Shown here: positions 33,566 through 42,638 of the stretch, piece after piece | How the letters are laid out: each line of letters begins with the position of its first letter | How positions within the stretch are numbered: position 1 is the stretch's first letter | DNA from: Clostridioides difficile | GTDB taxonomy: Bacteria; Bacillota; Clostridia; Peptostreptococcales; Peptostreptococcaceae | DNA: 64,000 bases | NCBI GenBank assembly: GCA_024919175.1 | Contig: CP103804.1 | Span: 3,038,001-3,102,000 of the forward strand | Reading direction: 5' to 3' | Notes under the pieces: generated by a model | The model's input: only the letters and a program-made list of their open reading frames with translations | Told to the model about the DNA's origin: nothing | Databases searched by the model: none | Position numbers and translations under genes: made by a program

Positions 33566-34297
33566 TTAAAACTCCCCCAATTCCCTTAATATTTCTTTTT
33601 TCAAGCTTATATAATAGCTTTTAGTTAAATCTCTATTATATTCATCTTCGACACTAAATTGTTTAATCCCTTTATTTTTACTAAAAACAATTATTTTCTT
33701 TGCTATTTCCATAGCTTCTTCAATATTATGAGTTACAAATACTACCCCTTTTTTAGTATTTTCATGGATATTCACTACTTCTTTTTGCATTTTTCTTCTT
33801 GTAAAATAATCTAATGCCGCAAATGGTTCATCCATCAATAGAATATCTGGGTTAAAAGAAAGAGCTCTTGCAATACTTACCCTATGAGCCATTCCTCCTG
33901 ACAGCTCATTTGGATATGAGTTTTTAAACTTTTCAAGTTTCATTAGCTTTAAATATCTATCTAAATCAACTTTACTTCTATTATTTTTTTCAGTATGTAA
34001 AAGTATATTTTCACTTACAGTTAGCCATGGCATTAGTCTACTTTCTTGAAAAACAACCCCTACTTTTGGTATACACTTTTTATCATTATTAAAAAAATAG
34101 ACATTTCCACTAGTGGCACTTTCAAGACCTGCTAAAATTCTAAGCAAAGTTGTTTTACCACAACCGCTTTCCCCTAATATAACCGTTATTTCTTCACTAG
34201 ATATACTCAATGATACATCATAAAGCACTAAATGTTCTTTATTATCAACTAAATACTTTTTATGTATGTTCTCTAATAAAAATCCATTTCTAACCAT
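33566..34297 (-). CDS. ABC transporter ATP-binding protein, SsuB/TauB-like
   Basis: 243 codons. Walker A VILGESGCGKTTLLRILAGL, Q-loop VVFQESRLMPWLTV, signature ELSGGMAHRVSIARAL, Walker B ILLMDEPFAALD, and VTHNIEEAMEIA, typical of the nitrate/sulfonate subfamily. It overlaps the permease gene by 8 bases. Confidence 0.92.
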   Translation of the reverse strand: MVRNGFLLENIHKKYLVDNKEHLVLYDVSLSISSEEITVILGESGCGKTTLLRILAGLESATSGNVYFFNNDKKCIPKVGVVFQESRLMPWLTVSENILLHTEKNNRSKVDLDRYLKLMKLEKFKNSYPNELSGGMAHRVSIARALSFNPDILLMDEPFAALDYFTRRKMQKEVVNIHENTKKGVVFVTHNIEEAMEIAKKIIVFSKNKGIKQFSVEDEYNRDLTKSYYISLKKEILRELGEF

Positions 34298-35060
34298 TTA
34301 AGTCAACCTGCTTCCCTTTGCTAAATTTTGCTATTGCTATTGAAAATAGATAATCTGAAAGTATACCTAAAAAACCAATAACAAAAATTCCAACCAGTAC
34401 AATATCAGTTCTTGACATATCCTTACCATCAGAAATCAAATACCCTAAACCTGAAGAAGCTGCAATAAGTTCTGCACCAATTATAGCTCTAAAGCTATAA
34501 CCAAGACCTAAACTAAGCCCAACAACAATATCTAACATAGAATTAGGAATTATTATTTTACAAAAAATTCTTTTCTTAGATAAATTAAAAGACTTTCCTA
34601 CTTCGATTAATTTACTGTCACAATTTTTTATTCCTTTTAGCGTATTTAAAAATATGGGAAAAAAAGATGCTAAAACTATAATTATAATTTTAGACTCTTC
34701 ACCTATACCAAACCATAAAATAAGCATAGGTATTAAGGCTAATGGAGGTGTACTTCTCATAAATTCAAATAGTGGCTTGAAATATTCATACATTTTTTTA
34801 TTTACACCAAACACGATTCCCAGTGGTATTGCCATCAATGAACTTATTAAAAAACCTATAAATATCCTCTTAACACTAGCATAAACATTCAAAAAAATAG
34901 AACCATCATTTATCATTTTTATAAAAGTTTCCAAAACTCTTTCAGGTGGAGGCAAAATATAGCTACTCCATAACCCTAAAACACATACAATTTTCCATAA
35001 GATTAAGATTAATAAGAAAATGTAATATCCTTTAAACTTTCTATGAATTCTCTCCAGCAT
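34290..35060 (-). CDS. ABC transporter permease, SsuC/TauC-like
   Basis: 256 codons, AAAAAGGAGTTATAG before the ATG. Six membrane segments; begins with a long N-terminal helix and YILPPPERVLETFIKM, a mark of SsuC/TauC permeases; EAA loop NCDSKLIEVGKSFNLSKKRI. First gene of the importer operon. An AIM24 gene ends 88 bases upstream on the same strand and may be co-transcribed. Confidence 0.92.
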   Translation of the reverse strand: MLERIHRKFKGYYIFLLILILWKIVCVLGLWSSYILPPPERVLETFIKMINDGSIFLNVYASVKRIFIGFLISSLMAIPLGIVFGVNKKMYEYFKPLFEFMRSTPPLALIPMLILWFGIGEESKIIIIVLASFFPIFLNTLKGIKNCDSKLIEVGKSFNLSKKRIFCKIIIPNSMLDIVVGLSLGLGYSFRAIIGAELIAASSGLGYLISDGKDMSRTDIVLVGIFVIGFLGILSDYLFSIAIAKFSKGKQVDLNG

Positions 35061-35148
35061 CTATAACTCCTTTTTAATATACCTACCCCTGCTACCCTTT
35101 TTATTCTTTAAATATATTTTAAATCAAAATTAAAATGCACTATAAAAA

Positions 35149-35859
35149 TTAATCTATGCCAATCCTTACTCCACCTGACCTCATTCTGTCAGAAGGTGTT
35201 GCATCTGTATTCAAACTAGACAATCTCTCAGATGGTTGTATAATCACTATTTGACCAGGTTCAACAAACTCCATATGATAAGATTCCCCTGAAGTCTGAC
35301 CAACAAAAGTTTTCCATGATAGTTTTGCTACTTTAGGATATGGTTCCCTTCCAGTCCATGCTACTAACGCATCTGGGTCAACACAACAAGGCCCTTCAAG
35401 TATTAGAGGGTTTCCATCTGTTATTATAGCAATATCTTGATTTTGGCTTGTTTTATTTATTAAATGTGTAGTAAAAAGTCCTTTTTGAGATATTACTCCT
35501 GAACCAATTAATTTTACACTATAATCTAGTTGTTCTGAAAATGCTAATAAATTTTCACTCTCAACACAAATCGAGTCCCCTGGGTCAATTGATATTACAT
35601 CTACATGATAAGCATTTTGTGCTAGGTAAATTTCACCTTCACCCTCAACAACCATTATTGGCATTTGTTCTCCTGTCAATGACCTTTGAACATGTCCTAG
35701 TAATGCTCTACCTAAACCACCACCATTATTTGGGCCTAATATTAATTTTTCAAAATTAAAATTTCCTTTAAATGCTACCATAGCACCTTTTTTAGCAAAG
35801 AATTTACCATTTCCTCTTGCTATACACATAAGTTCGTTTGTTACATCGAATTTAAACAT
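35149..35859 (-). CDS. AIM24 family (TIGR00266-like) protein
   Basis: 236 codons. Beta-rich AIM24 fold: FARGNGKFFAKKGAMVAFKGN, GEIYLAQNAYHVDVISIDPGDSICVES, HLINKTSQNQDIAIITDGNPL, FVGQTSGESYHMEFVEPGQIVI. Function in bacteria is not established. Translation start is odd: the strong ribosome site AGGAGGG (35894-35900) lies 34 bases before the ATG, with a TTGCT/AGCAA hairpin between, and an in-frame TAG two codons upstream rules out an earlier start. Confidence 0.88.
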   Translation of the reverse strand: MFKFDVTNELMCIARGNGKFFAKKGAMVAFKGNFNFEKLILGPNNGGGLGRALLGHVQRSLTGEQMPIMVVEGEGEIYLAQNAYHVDVISIDPGDSICVESENLLAFSEQLDYSVKLIGSGVISQKGLFTTHLINKTSQNQDIAIITDGNPLILEGPCCVDPDALVAWTGREPYPKVAKLSWKTFVGQTSGESYHMEFVEPGQIVIIQPSERLSSLNTDATPSDRMRSGGVRIGID

Positions 35860-35985
35860 AATCTACATTTATATTGCTGTATTTAGCAATAATCCCTCCT
35901 AATCGTATATTTGTCTATAATTATACAGTAAAAATATAATATAGTCTAATTGACTTCAAATATGAAATTTATTATTTATATAAAA

Positions 35986-36035
35986 AATAAGAGCCTGATA
36001 ATAAAGTAATTTAAACTTTTTATCAGACCCTTATT
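35986..36035 (-). terminator. terminator of the feo operon
   Basis: AATAAG.G.CTGATAA pairs with TTATCAG.C.CTTATT immediately after the stop of the small Cys-rich gene. Confidence 0.75.
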
Positions 36036-36039
36036 TTAT

Positions 36040-36192
36040 CTATCTTTTAGTATCATGGCAACTCTTACTACTTGAGCATCCAGAACAACCACATCCACAA
36101 CTACTGCCATTCTTTTTTTTGTTATTAACCATATGCATCACAGCCAATGCCATTAATACTACTACAATAGCTGCTATAACAAATGTAGCCAT
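36040..36192 (-). CDS. FeoB-associated Cys-rich membrane protein
   Basis: 50 codons from the ATG at 36192 with TAAGGAG eight bases upstream. One N-terminal membrane helix (MATFVIAAIVVVLMALAVMH), a Lys-rich turn, then SSCGCGCSGCSSSKSC, five Cys packed close together. This is the plan of the small proteins that follow feoB in Firmicutes. It ends the feoA-feoA-feoB operon 26 bases after feoB and probably handles ferrous iron at the inner face of FeoB; role inferred from context. Confidence 0.88.
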   Translation of the reverse strand: MATFVIAAIVVVLMALAVMHMVNNKKKNGSSCGCGCSGCSSSKSCHDTKR

Positions 36193-36217
36193 ATTCATCA
36201 CTCCTTATTTATATGAA

Positions 36218-38374
36218 CTAATTTTTCATATAGCTCAAATTACCAATTTTATCTTTTTTTATTGTTCTATTTGAATAAGTTAAAACTCCAAATACTACAG
36301 CTATTGCTATAACTATAGATATTATTGCCCCAGCAATACTTCCACCAGTTCCTAAAAGTACACTTCCAACTTGATTGATAAGAAGAGCAACTATGTAAGC
36401 TGTTAAAGTTTGGAATCCTAATGTAATCCATGTCCATTTCCATGAACCCATTTCTCTTTTTATAGCACCAATAGCTGCAAAACAAGGTGCACAAAGCATG
36501 TTAAATGCCATAAATGAAAATGCACTAGCTACTGTAAACATACTTGCAACTGAACCAAGAAGTGTTGGGTCTTGTTCTGTTGCATCTGATATACCAAATA
36601 AAACACCAAATGTTCCAACTACATTTTCTTTTGCTACTAGACCTGTAACTGTTGCTACTGATGATTGCCAGTTTCCAAATCCAAGAGGTGCAAATATTGG
36701 TGCAACTATATTTCCTAGACTAGCCAATATACTATCTCCTGCATCTACCATTTGTAGTGACCAGTTAAATGATTGTAAGAACCATATTACTCCACAAGCA
36801 ACAAATATAATTGTACCTGCTTTGATTATAAACGCTTTTCCTCTATCCCACATATGAATTAAAACACCTTTTGCACTAGGAACATGATATTGAGGTAGTT
36901 CCATAACGAATGGAGATGGTTCTCCAACAAATAAAGAAGTTCTTTTTAATATAATTCCACAAACAATTATCATTACAATTCCTAAGAAATACATTGATGG
37001 TGCTACCCATGAAGCTCCTCCAAACAGTGCTCCTGCAAATAAAGCTATTATTGGAATTTTAGCTCCACATGGAATAAATGTAGTTAACATGATAGTCATT
37101 TTTCTATCTCTGTCATTTTCTATAGTACGAGTGGACATAACACCTGGAACTCCACAACCTGAACTTATAAGCATAGGTATAAATGATTTTCCTGAAAGAC
37201 CAAACTTACGGAATATTCTATCCATTATAAAAGCTACACGTGACATGTATCCACAATCTTCAAGTATTGACAATAGTAAAAATAAAAGCATGATTTGTGG
37301 TACAAATCCTAATACAGCTCCAACTCCACCAATTAAGCCATCGACTACAAGACCTTGTAACCAATCAGCTACATTTACGGAAGCTAGAAAATTACTTACA
37401 TTTCCTTGAATAATTTCTCCAAACAATACATCATTTGTCCAATCAGTTGCTATAGCTCCCAATGAACTTACTGCTATGTAGTAAACGCCCCACATTATAA
37501 GTGCAAAAATAGGTAATGCTAATATACGATTTGTTACAATCTTATCTATTTTATCTGAGACAGTTTCTTTTCCTTTTCTATTTTTCTTTATTATGCTTGA
37601 AATTATTGAACTAATAAATTCATAACGATTTGCTGTGATTATACTTTCACTATCATCATCCAATTCATCTTCACAACTTCTAGTTATTTCTTCTATCTCA
37701 CTTAATATTCCTTTAGAAATATCAAGCTTTTGTATAACATTTTCATCTCTTTCAAATAACTTGACAGCTAACCAACGTGTTTCCATATCTATGTATGGAG
37801 TTTTTTCCTCTATTATTTTTTCGATTTTTTCTATTGCTCCTTTGCTTTCATCAACAAAAGGTAATTTAAAATCTAATTTATTGTTACTACTTGCAATTTC
37901 AATTGCTTTTTGAGCAGCTTCCATAATTCCTTGCCCTTTAACAGCTGTTACTTCTACTACAGGGCAACCTATAACTTCTGATAACTTTTTAATATTTATC
38001 TTATCTCCATTTTTCTTAACAACATCCATCATGTTAAGAGCTATAACAGTAGGTATACCCAATTCCAAAACCTGAGTTGTTAAATATAAATTTCTCTCTA
38101 TATTTGATGCATCTACAATATTTATTACTGCATCTGGTTTATCATCAAGCATAAAATTACGTGTAACAACTTCCTCTAATGTATATGGTGATAGAGAATA
38201 AATTCCTGGTAAATCTACTATTTCTACATCTTTATTTCCTTTTAATTTTCCACCTTTTTTTTCAACTGTTACTCCTGGCCAGTTACCAACATATTGCGAT
38301 GAACCTGTAAGTCCATTAAACATTGTCGTCTTGCCACAATTAGGATTTCCTATGAGACCTATTTTTATTGACAT
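36218..38374 (-). CDS. feoB: ferrous iron transporter FeoB
   Basis: 718 codons from the ATG at 38374 (GGAGGG seven bases upstream; the earlier ATG at 38389 would overlap that site). N-terminal G domain with GLIGNPNCGKTTMFNGLTG, DLPGIYSL and NMMDV; a middle helical GDI-like region (~175-275); and a membrane part (~285-705) with two Gate motifs (FIPMLISSGCGVPGVMSTRTI and the CAPCFAAIGAIKRE segment). It takes up Fe(II) using GTP. Two feoA genes precede and a Cys-rich gene follows in the same operon. C. difficile has more than one feo locus; I believe this is the main Fur-controlled one. Confidence 0.97.
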   Translation of the reverse strand: MSIKIGLIGNPNCGKTTMFNGLTGSSQYVGNWPGVTVEKKGGKLKGNKDVEIVDLPGIYSLSPYTLEEVVTRNFMLDDKPDAVINIVDASNIERNLYLTTQVLELGIPTVIALNMMDVVKKNGDKINIKKLSEVIGCPVVEVTAVKGQGIMEAAQKAIEIASSNNKLDFKLPFVDESKGAIEKIEKIIEEKTPYIDMETRWLAVKLFERDENVIQKLDISKGILSEIEEITRSCEDELDDDSESIITANRYEFISSIISSIIKKNRKGKETVSDKIDKIVTNRILALPIFALIMWGVYYIAVSSLGAIATDWTNDVLFGEIIQGNVSNFLASVNVADWLQGLVVDGLIGGVGAVLGFVPQIMLLFLLLSILEDCGYMSRVAFIMDRIFRKFGLSGKSFIPMLISSGCGVPGVMSTRTIENDRDRKMTIMLTTFIPCGAKIPIIALFAGALFGGASWVAPSMYFLGIVMIIVCGIILKRTSLFVGEPSPFVMELPQYHVPSAKGVLIHMWDRGKAFIIKAGTIIFVACGVIWFLQSFNWSLQMVDAGDSILASLGNIVAPIFAPLGFGNWQSSVATVTGLVAKENVVGTFGVLFGISDATEQDPTLLGSVASMFTVASAFSFMAFNMLCAPCFAAIGAIKREMGSWKWTWITLGFQTLTAYIVALLINQVGSVLLGTGGSIAGAIISIVIAIAVVFGVLTYSNRTIKKDKIGNLSYMKN

Positions 38375-38474
38375 TTCAATTCCCTCCATTAATATTTAGA
38401 TACATAAATTATTTTTTGATACAGAAAATCATTCTCACTATATAATTGCATTAACCCTACTATAATTAAGTTTA

Positions 38475-38696
38475 TTATTCCACAATAATTTTTTCTGCAT
38501 CTGATTTACGAATTGATAGTTCATAATCTCTAACTGTTATTTCAATTGGGTCTCCAAGAGGAGCTACTTTTCTCACAAATACATCAACACCCCTTGTAAT
38601 CCCCATGTCCATTATACGTCTTCGTGTGGCTCCTTCTCCTTCTAATTTTTTTACTTTTACAGTTTCCCCACACTTAATATCCTTTAGCTTGTTCAT
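38475..38696 (-). CDS. feoA: FeoA domain protein, second copy of the operon
   Basis: 73 codons, GGGAGGTAGTAAT before the ATG. SH3-like FeoA fold: GETVKVKKLEGEGATRRRIMDMGI, TRGVDVFVRKVAPLGDPIEI, YELSIRKSDAEKIIVE. A cytosolic partner that modulates FeoB. Only 12 bases separate it from the other feoA. Confidence 0.95.
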   Translation of the reverse strand: MNKLKDIKCGETVKVKKLEGEGATRRRIMDMGITRGVDVFVRKVAPLGDPIEITVRDYELSIRKSDAEKIIVE

Positions 38697-38708
38697 ATTA
38701 CTACCTCC

Positions 38709-38918
38709 CTATATTATTATCCTACTTGCCATTTTTTTATCTAGTGCAATTCTAGTATCTTTTACATCTATTATTAAATTACCATCTATCTTAGAAATTA
38801 TTTTAACATTTGTTCCTACTACAAATCCTATACTATTTAAAAATGTTCTTGTCTTATCACTTCCTGAAATCTTCTTTATAACTACTTCTTCTCCTATATT
38901 TGATAACACTAATGGCAT
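38709..38918 (-). CDS. feoA: FeoA domain protein, first gene of the feo operon
   Basis: 69 codons, AAGGAGGAA before the ATG. FeoA fold (NIGEEVVIKKISGSDKTRTF, NSIGFVVGTNVKII, DTRIALDKKMASRIII) but diverged from the second copy. Two unlike FeoA proteins ahead of one FeoB suggests a hetero-complex. Confidence 0.93.
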   Translation of the reverse strand: MPLVLSNIGEEVVIKKISGSDKTRTFLNSIGFVVGTNVKIISKIDGNLIIDVKDTRIALDKKMASRIII

Positions 38919-39178
38919 ACGAGATTCCTCCTTATACTAATTTAAATTTATATATATACTTTATCTTATATTTAAATTCTAGTATCTTATTTCTAAGTTG
39001 TGACTCATTAAAATGATTACCTATTTTTTTCCTTCTTTTTACAATTCTTAATTTTGATTTAAGTCTATCACAATAGTATGGTTTTTGCAAGTGATTATTG
39101 TATTCTTTTGATTTTTTTTCTCAATTAAGCCTGTTCCTCATATAAATCTTATTCATTTTAGCATAATTTCTATAAAAT
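38919..39178 (-). other. upstream region of the feo operon
   Basis: No gene. Minus-strand -10 candidates (TAAGAT near 38990) exist. A stretch near 39006-39022 (AAAATGATTACC) is only loosely like a Fur box; I cannot point to a clear one, although Fur control of feo is well known in the species. Confidence 0.35.
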
Positions 39179-39223
39179 AAAGATGCTTTTATATAGTATC
39201 TTTGACTATCTAAAAGCACCTTT
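39179..39223 (-). terminator. terminator of the hydrolase gene
   Basis: AAAGATGCTTTTA.ATAGT pairs with ACTAT.TAAAAGCA.CTTT; T-rich on the minus strand. Confidence 0.7.
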
Positions 39224-39244
39224 ACTTTACATCTATTCTTATAT

Positions 39245-39853
39245 TTATATATTTGAATGTTTAACTAAAAACTCTACTTCTTGAAGATTAAATGCATTTG
39301 CATGAATATTGGAATAATTTTTTGAATACGTATCAATAAAACCATGATTTGCCTCTGCAATTTCAATTTGAACATTTTGTTTTTTGGCAAGTTGAGAGGC
39401 AACAAAATCAGCATCAAATGAATCGTATTTTGCAAATACTAATAAAGCTGGACACTTTGGAATTACATCCATATAATCTCTAATTCGGGAACCATAACAA
39501 CAAATTATACCATCACATAGTGAATATTCACTACATCTCCATGCAATTGTTGCACCTATACTATACCCAATAACGAATACATGTTTATATTTTAACTTTA
39601 AATCATTTATAAGTTTTTCTACTTTTTCATAAATATTAAATCCTACATTACCTATAAAAAAATTATATGCTTCTTCAGCTTTTGAGTAAGAAAAAATTTT
39701 CCCGCTACCCAAAAGTTCAGGACAAAATACATCATATCCATCTTTATAGTGTTTTTGACAAATATCCTTTATAAAGTTGTTAATGCCATAAATTTCATGT
39801 AGCACTACAATAGCTATCTTACTTTTATGTGTATACTTAATCAGTTTATCCAC
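39245..39853 (-). CDS. dienelactone hydrolase-like alpha/beta hydrolase
   Basis: 202 codons from a GTG; the ribosome site AAAAGGGG abuts it, so the start is uncertain by a few codons. Alpha/beta hydrolase landmarks: VVLHEIYGINNFIKD near the oxyanion side, FVIGYSIGATIAW nucleophile elbow (G-x-S-x-G), CPALLVFAKYDSFD for the acid and EANHGFIDTYS for the His. Resembles the dienelactone hydrolase family but shorter than average (~230). Substrate unknown. Confidence 0.8.
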   Translation of the reverse strand: MDKLIKYTHKSKIAIVVLHEIYGINNFIKDICQKHYKDGYDVFCPELLGSGKIFSYSKAEEAYNFFIGNVGFNIYEKVEKLINDLKLKYKHVFVIGYSIGATIAWRCSEYSLCDGIICCYGSRIRDYMDVIPKCPALLVFAKYDSFDADFVASQLAKKQNVQIEIAEANHGFIDTYSKNYSNIHANAFNLQEVEFLVKHSNI

Positions 39854-40065
39854 CCCTTTTATTAAACAGTCAATATTTTTATATTTAGTCTAATGTATTC
39901 CTATATGTATGTCAATTTACTGTTTTAGAATCTAATTTACTTTTTAATTCAATATTTTTATATTTGTATACTTCCTACTAGTCTTAGCTAGCTTAAGATA
40001 ACCTAAGAGAAATTCTTAATCTCCTATTAATCTTATATAAAAATACATAATATAGTTACTTAAAA

Positions 40066-40113
40066 AGGAGTATCTCACTCATAGTCTTTAAAAACCATGA
40101 ATGAAATACTCCT
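40066..40113 (-). terminator. terminator of the reverse rubrerythrin gene
   Basis: AGGAGTAT pairs with ATACTCCT, with inner TCA..CAT pairing, followed on the minus strand by a T run. Confidence 0.8.
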
Positions 40114-40139
40114 AAAAATTTACTTAATTTATATTAAAT

Positions 40140-40685
40140 TTATTTTCCAAAATATCTATTTAATAATCCTAAGAATGCTTTACCATGTCTAGCTTCATCT
40201 TTACACATTTCATGTACTGTATCATGTATAGCATCTAATCCTAATTCTTTAGCTTTTTTAGCTAATTTTAATTTTCCATCAGTTGCACCATACTCAGCGT
40301 CAACTCTAACTCTTAAGTTTTCTTTTGTATCTGCAACTACAACTTCTCCAAGAAGTTCTGCAAATTTAGCAGCATGTTCTGCTTCTTCAAAAGCTATTCT
40401 CTTGTATGCTTCTCCTACTTCTGGATAACCTTCTCTATCAGCTTGTCTACTCATTGCTAAATACATTCCTACTTCTGTACACTCACCAACAAAGTTAGCT
40501 CTTAATCCTTCGATTACTTCCTCATCTACACCTTGAGCTACTCCTATTCTGTGCTCATCAGCCCAATTCTTTTCGCCTTTCATTTCTTCAAACTTATCAG
40601 CTCCAACTTTACATACTGGACATTGTGCTGGTGCAGCATCCCCTTCATGTATATATCCACATACTGTACAAACAAATTTTTTCAT
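40140..40685 (-). CDS. reverse rubrerythrin (NADH peroxidase / oxygen reductase partner)
   Basis: 181 codons, AGGAGGAAATTAATT before the ATG. The rubredoxin domain comes first (FVCTVCGYIHEGD, AAPAQCPVCKVG: two Cys pairs), then a ferritin-like di-iron domain with VGECTEVGMYLAM, FEEAEHAAKF and MCKDEARHGKAF supplying Glu and His ligands. This order is the reverse of classical rubrerythrin. Such proteins reduce hydrogen peroxide and oxygen in clostridia. It is read from a near-perfect SigB promoter, fitting its oxidative stress role; I believe it is revRbr1 (CD1474) of strain 630. Confidence 0.95.
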   Translation of the reverse strand: MKKFVCTVCGYIHEGDAAPAQCPVCKVGADKFEEMKGEKNWADEHRIGVAQGVDEEVIEGLRANFVGECTEVGMYLAMSRQADREGYPEVGEAYKRIAFEEAEHAAKFAELLGEVVVADTKENLRVRVDAEYGATDGKLKLAKKAKELGLDAIHDTVHEMCKDEARHGKAFLGLLNRYFGK

Positions 40686-40750
40686 AATTAATTTCCTCCT
40701 AATATTTTATATATCAAATTTAATTTTTTATTTTCTAAGTTAATCTATAT

Positions 40751-40775
40751 ATACCCGCGTCATATACCTTTAAAC
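40751..40775 (-). promoter_or_regulatory. SigB-type promoter of the reverse rubrerythrin gene
   Basis: On the minus strand GTTTAA (40770-40775), 13-base spacer and GGGTAT (40751-40756), the general-stress SigB consensus, 66 bases before the ATG. Confidence 0.88.
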
Positions 40776-40802
40776 AATTTTTTAAAATTTATTTATTATT
40801 TT

Positions 40803-42626
40803 TTAACTTCTCTTTGTCAGTAGTATATTTCTGTAATAATGACCCTTTAGTTTTATTAGTTCTTTATGATTTCCAGATTCTACAATTCGTCCATTTTCTA
40901 AAACTATTATATTGTCACAATTTGATATAGTACTTAGTCTATGAGCTATAATTATACTTGTCTTTCCATAAGTCACATTATTTATTGCATCTTGAACCTT
41001 AGCTTCAGTTGCTATATCTATATTACTTGTAGCTTCATCCAAAATAAGTATTGGTGCATTTTTTAATACCGCTCTAGCAATACTTATTAATTGTTTTTGC
41101 CCCTCACTTAAATCCTCACCCCTATCTGATAAAACAGTCTCATATCCTTCACACATTTTAATTATAAACTTATGTGAATTTGCTATTTTACTAGCAGATA
41201 TAACCTGTTCATCAGTTGCCATTAGATTTCCATACCTTATATTTTCCATAACAGTATCATTAAATATATAACTTTCTTGTGGAACTACTCCAAAATAATT
41301 TCTTAAACAATTCCTGTCAATTGAATATATATCTTTACCATCTAAAAATATCTTCCCTTTTTCTATTTGATAGAAATTTGTAATCAGATTTATAATTGTC
41401 GTTTTCCCACTACCAGTTTCTCCTATTATAGCATTTGACGTACCCGCCTTGATTTTTAGGTTTATATCACTTAAAATATCCTTTTTCGAATCATAAGAAA
41501 AGCTTACATCTTTAAATTCAATATCTCCATTTATAAAAGAATTTTTTAAATCATTATTTTTATTGTTGTAAATGTCACTTTTCGTGCTACTATTTATTTG
41601 TGCTTCTTCTTGCTCATCCATAATTTCAAAGACTCTTTCACATCCTGCTACAGCTGAAAGCAGTGTATTAAATAAGTTGGCTAATTCATTTAAAGGTCTT
41701 GTAAATTGTCTTACATAACTTAAAAAACTCGCTATAACGCCTATAGTTATAACATCTTTAGATGCAAGTACTCCACCTATAATACATATAATTGCAAACC
41801 CTATATTACTAATTACGTTCATAATAGGCATTAAAAGAGATGTATAAATCTGTGATTTAAGTGAAATACTCAAAAGCCTATCATTGATTTCTTTGAAATC
41901 ACTTACAGATTTTTTCTCATAATTAAAAGCTTTTACTACATTTATATTAGATATCATTTCCTCAATATGAGAATTTAGTTTTCCTAATTCCACTTGTTGT
42001 TGCTTAAAAAAAACTCTAGTCCTCTTTGCAATAAAATTACTTAGAAACATCACTACTGGTATTAATATAATACTGCAAAAAGTTAAAGTAGGACTTAATA
42101 TAAACATCATAATGAAGGTTAACAATATGTTTAAAATTCCTGTAATTAATTGTACTAATGATGTTGAAATACCTGTACTAATATTATCAACATCATTAGT
42201 TACTCTACTCATAATATCTCCAGTGGGACTCTTATCAAAGAAATTTATTGGCAAATTCCTAAATTTTAGAAATAAATTACTTCTCATATCTCTAACTATG
42301 CTTTGAGATAATCTAGCTGTAAATATCCCCTTAAATAACTTAACTAAAAATTCAATTATATAAAATATAAGTAAAATAAGTATTCCTTTTAGGAAAATAG
42401 ACCTTGAATATATATCAATATTTATTATATCAACTACTTTCCCAAGAGTATATGGAATTATAGTTGATATAATTGAATCAATTATTACTAGTAAAAAAAT
42501 CAATCTAGTAATTTTTTTATCTTTTTTAAAGTACATAAAAACTCTTTTAAATGTTTTTTTAAAATCTTTAGGCTTTGCTTTTTTCTTTAGTCTACTCACC
42601 TTTTGATTTCCAGTACTCAAATTCAA
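40803..42626 (-). CDS. ABC exporter subunit, membrane plus ATPase fusion (second gene)
   Basis: 607 codons from a TTG with AAGGAGG seven bases ahead. Six-helix ABC exporter domain (~40-335) then an ATPase domain: Walker A AIIGETGSGKTTIINL, signature DLSEGQKQLISIARAVL, Walker B ILILDEATSNID with a proper Glu, and AHRLSTI. An unusually basic N-terminus (VSRLKKKAKPKDFKKTFKRV) precedes helix 1. Twelve bases after the upstream exporter gene, so the pair probably forms a heterodimer for drugs, lipids or peptides. Confidence 0.9.
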   Translation of the reverse strand: MNLSTGNQKVSRLKKKAKPKDFKKTFKRVFMYFKKDKKITRLIFLLVIIDSIISTIIPYTLGKVVDIINIDIYSRSIFLKGILILLIFYIIEFLVKLFKGIFTARLSQSIVRDMRSNLFLKFRNLPINFFDKSPTGDIMSRVTNDVDNISTGISTSLVQLITGILNILLTFIMMFILSPTLTFCSIILIPVVMFLSNFIAKRTRVFFKQQQVELGKLNSHIEEMISNINVVKAFNYEKKSVSDFKEINDRLLSISLKSQIYTSLLMPIMNVISNIGFAIICIIGGVLASKDVITIGVIASFLSYVRQFTRPLNELANLFNTLLSAVAGCERVFEIMDEQEEAQINSSTKSDIYNNKNNDLKNSFINGDIEFKDVSFSYDSKKDILSDINLKIKAGTSNAIIGETGSGKTTIINLITNFYQIEKGKIFLDGKDIYSIDRNCLRNYFGVVPQESYIFNDTVMENIRYGNLMATDEQVISASKIANSHKFIIKMCEGYETVLSDRGEDLSEGQKQLISIARAVLKNAPILILDEATSNIDIATEAKVQDAINNVTYGKTSIIIAHRLSTISNCDNIIVLENGRIVESGNHKELIKLKGHYYRNILLTKRS

Positions 42627-42638
42627 TATACTTCCTCC

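Noticed and set aside
38919..39060. Fur box before feoA
   Set aside because: The best match (around 39006-39022) is too weak to list as a site, although Fur control is expected from knowledge of the species.
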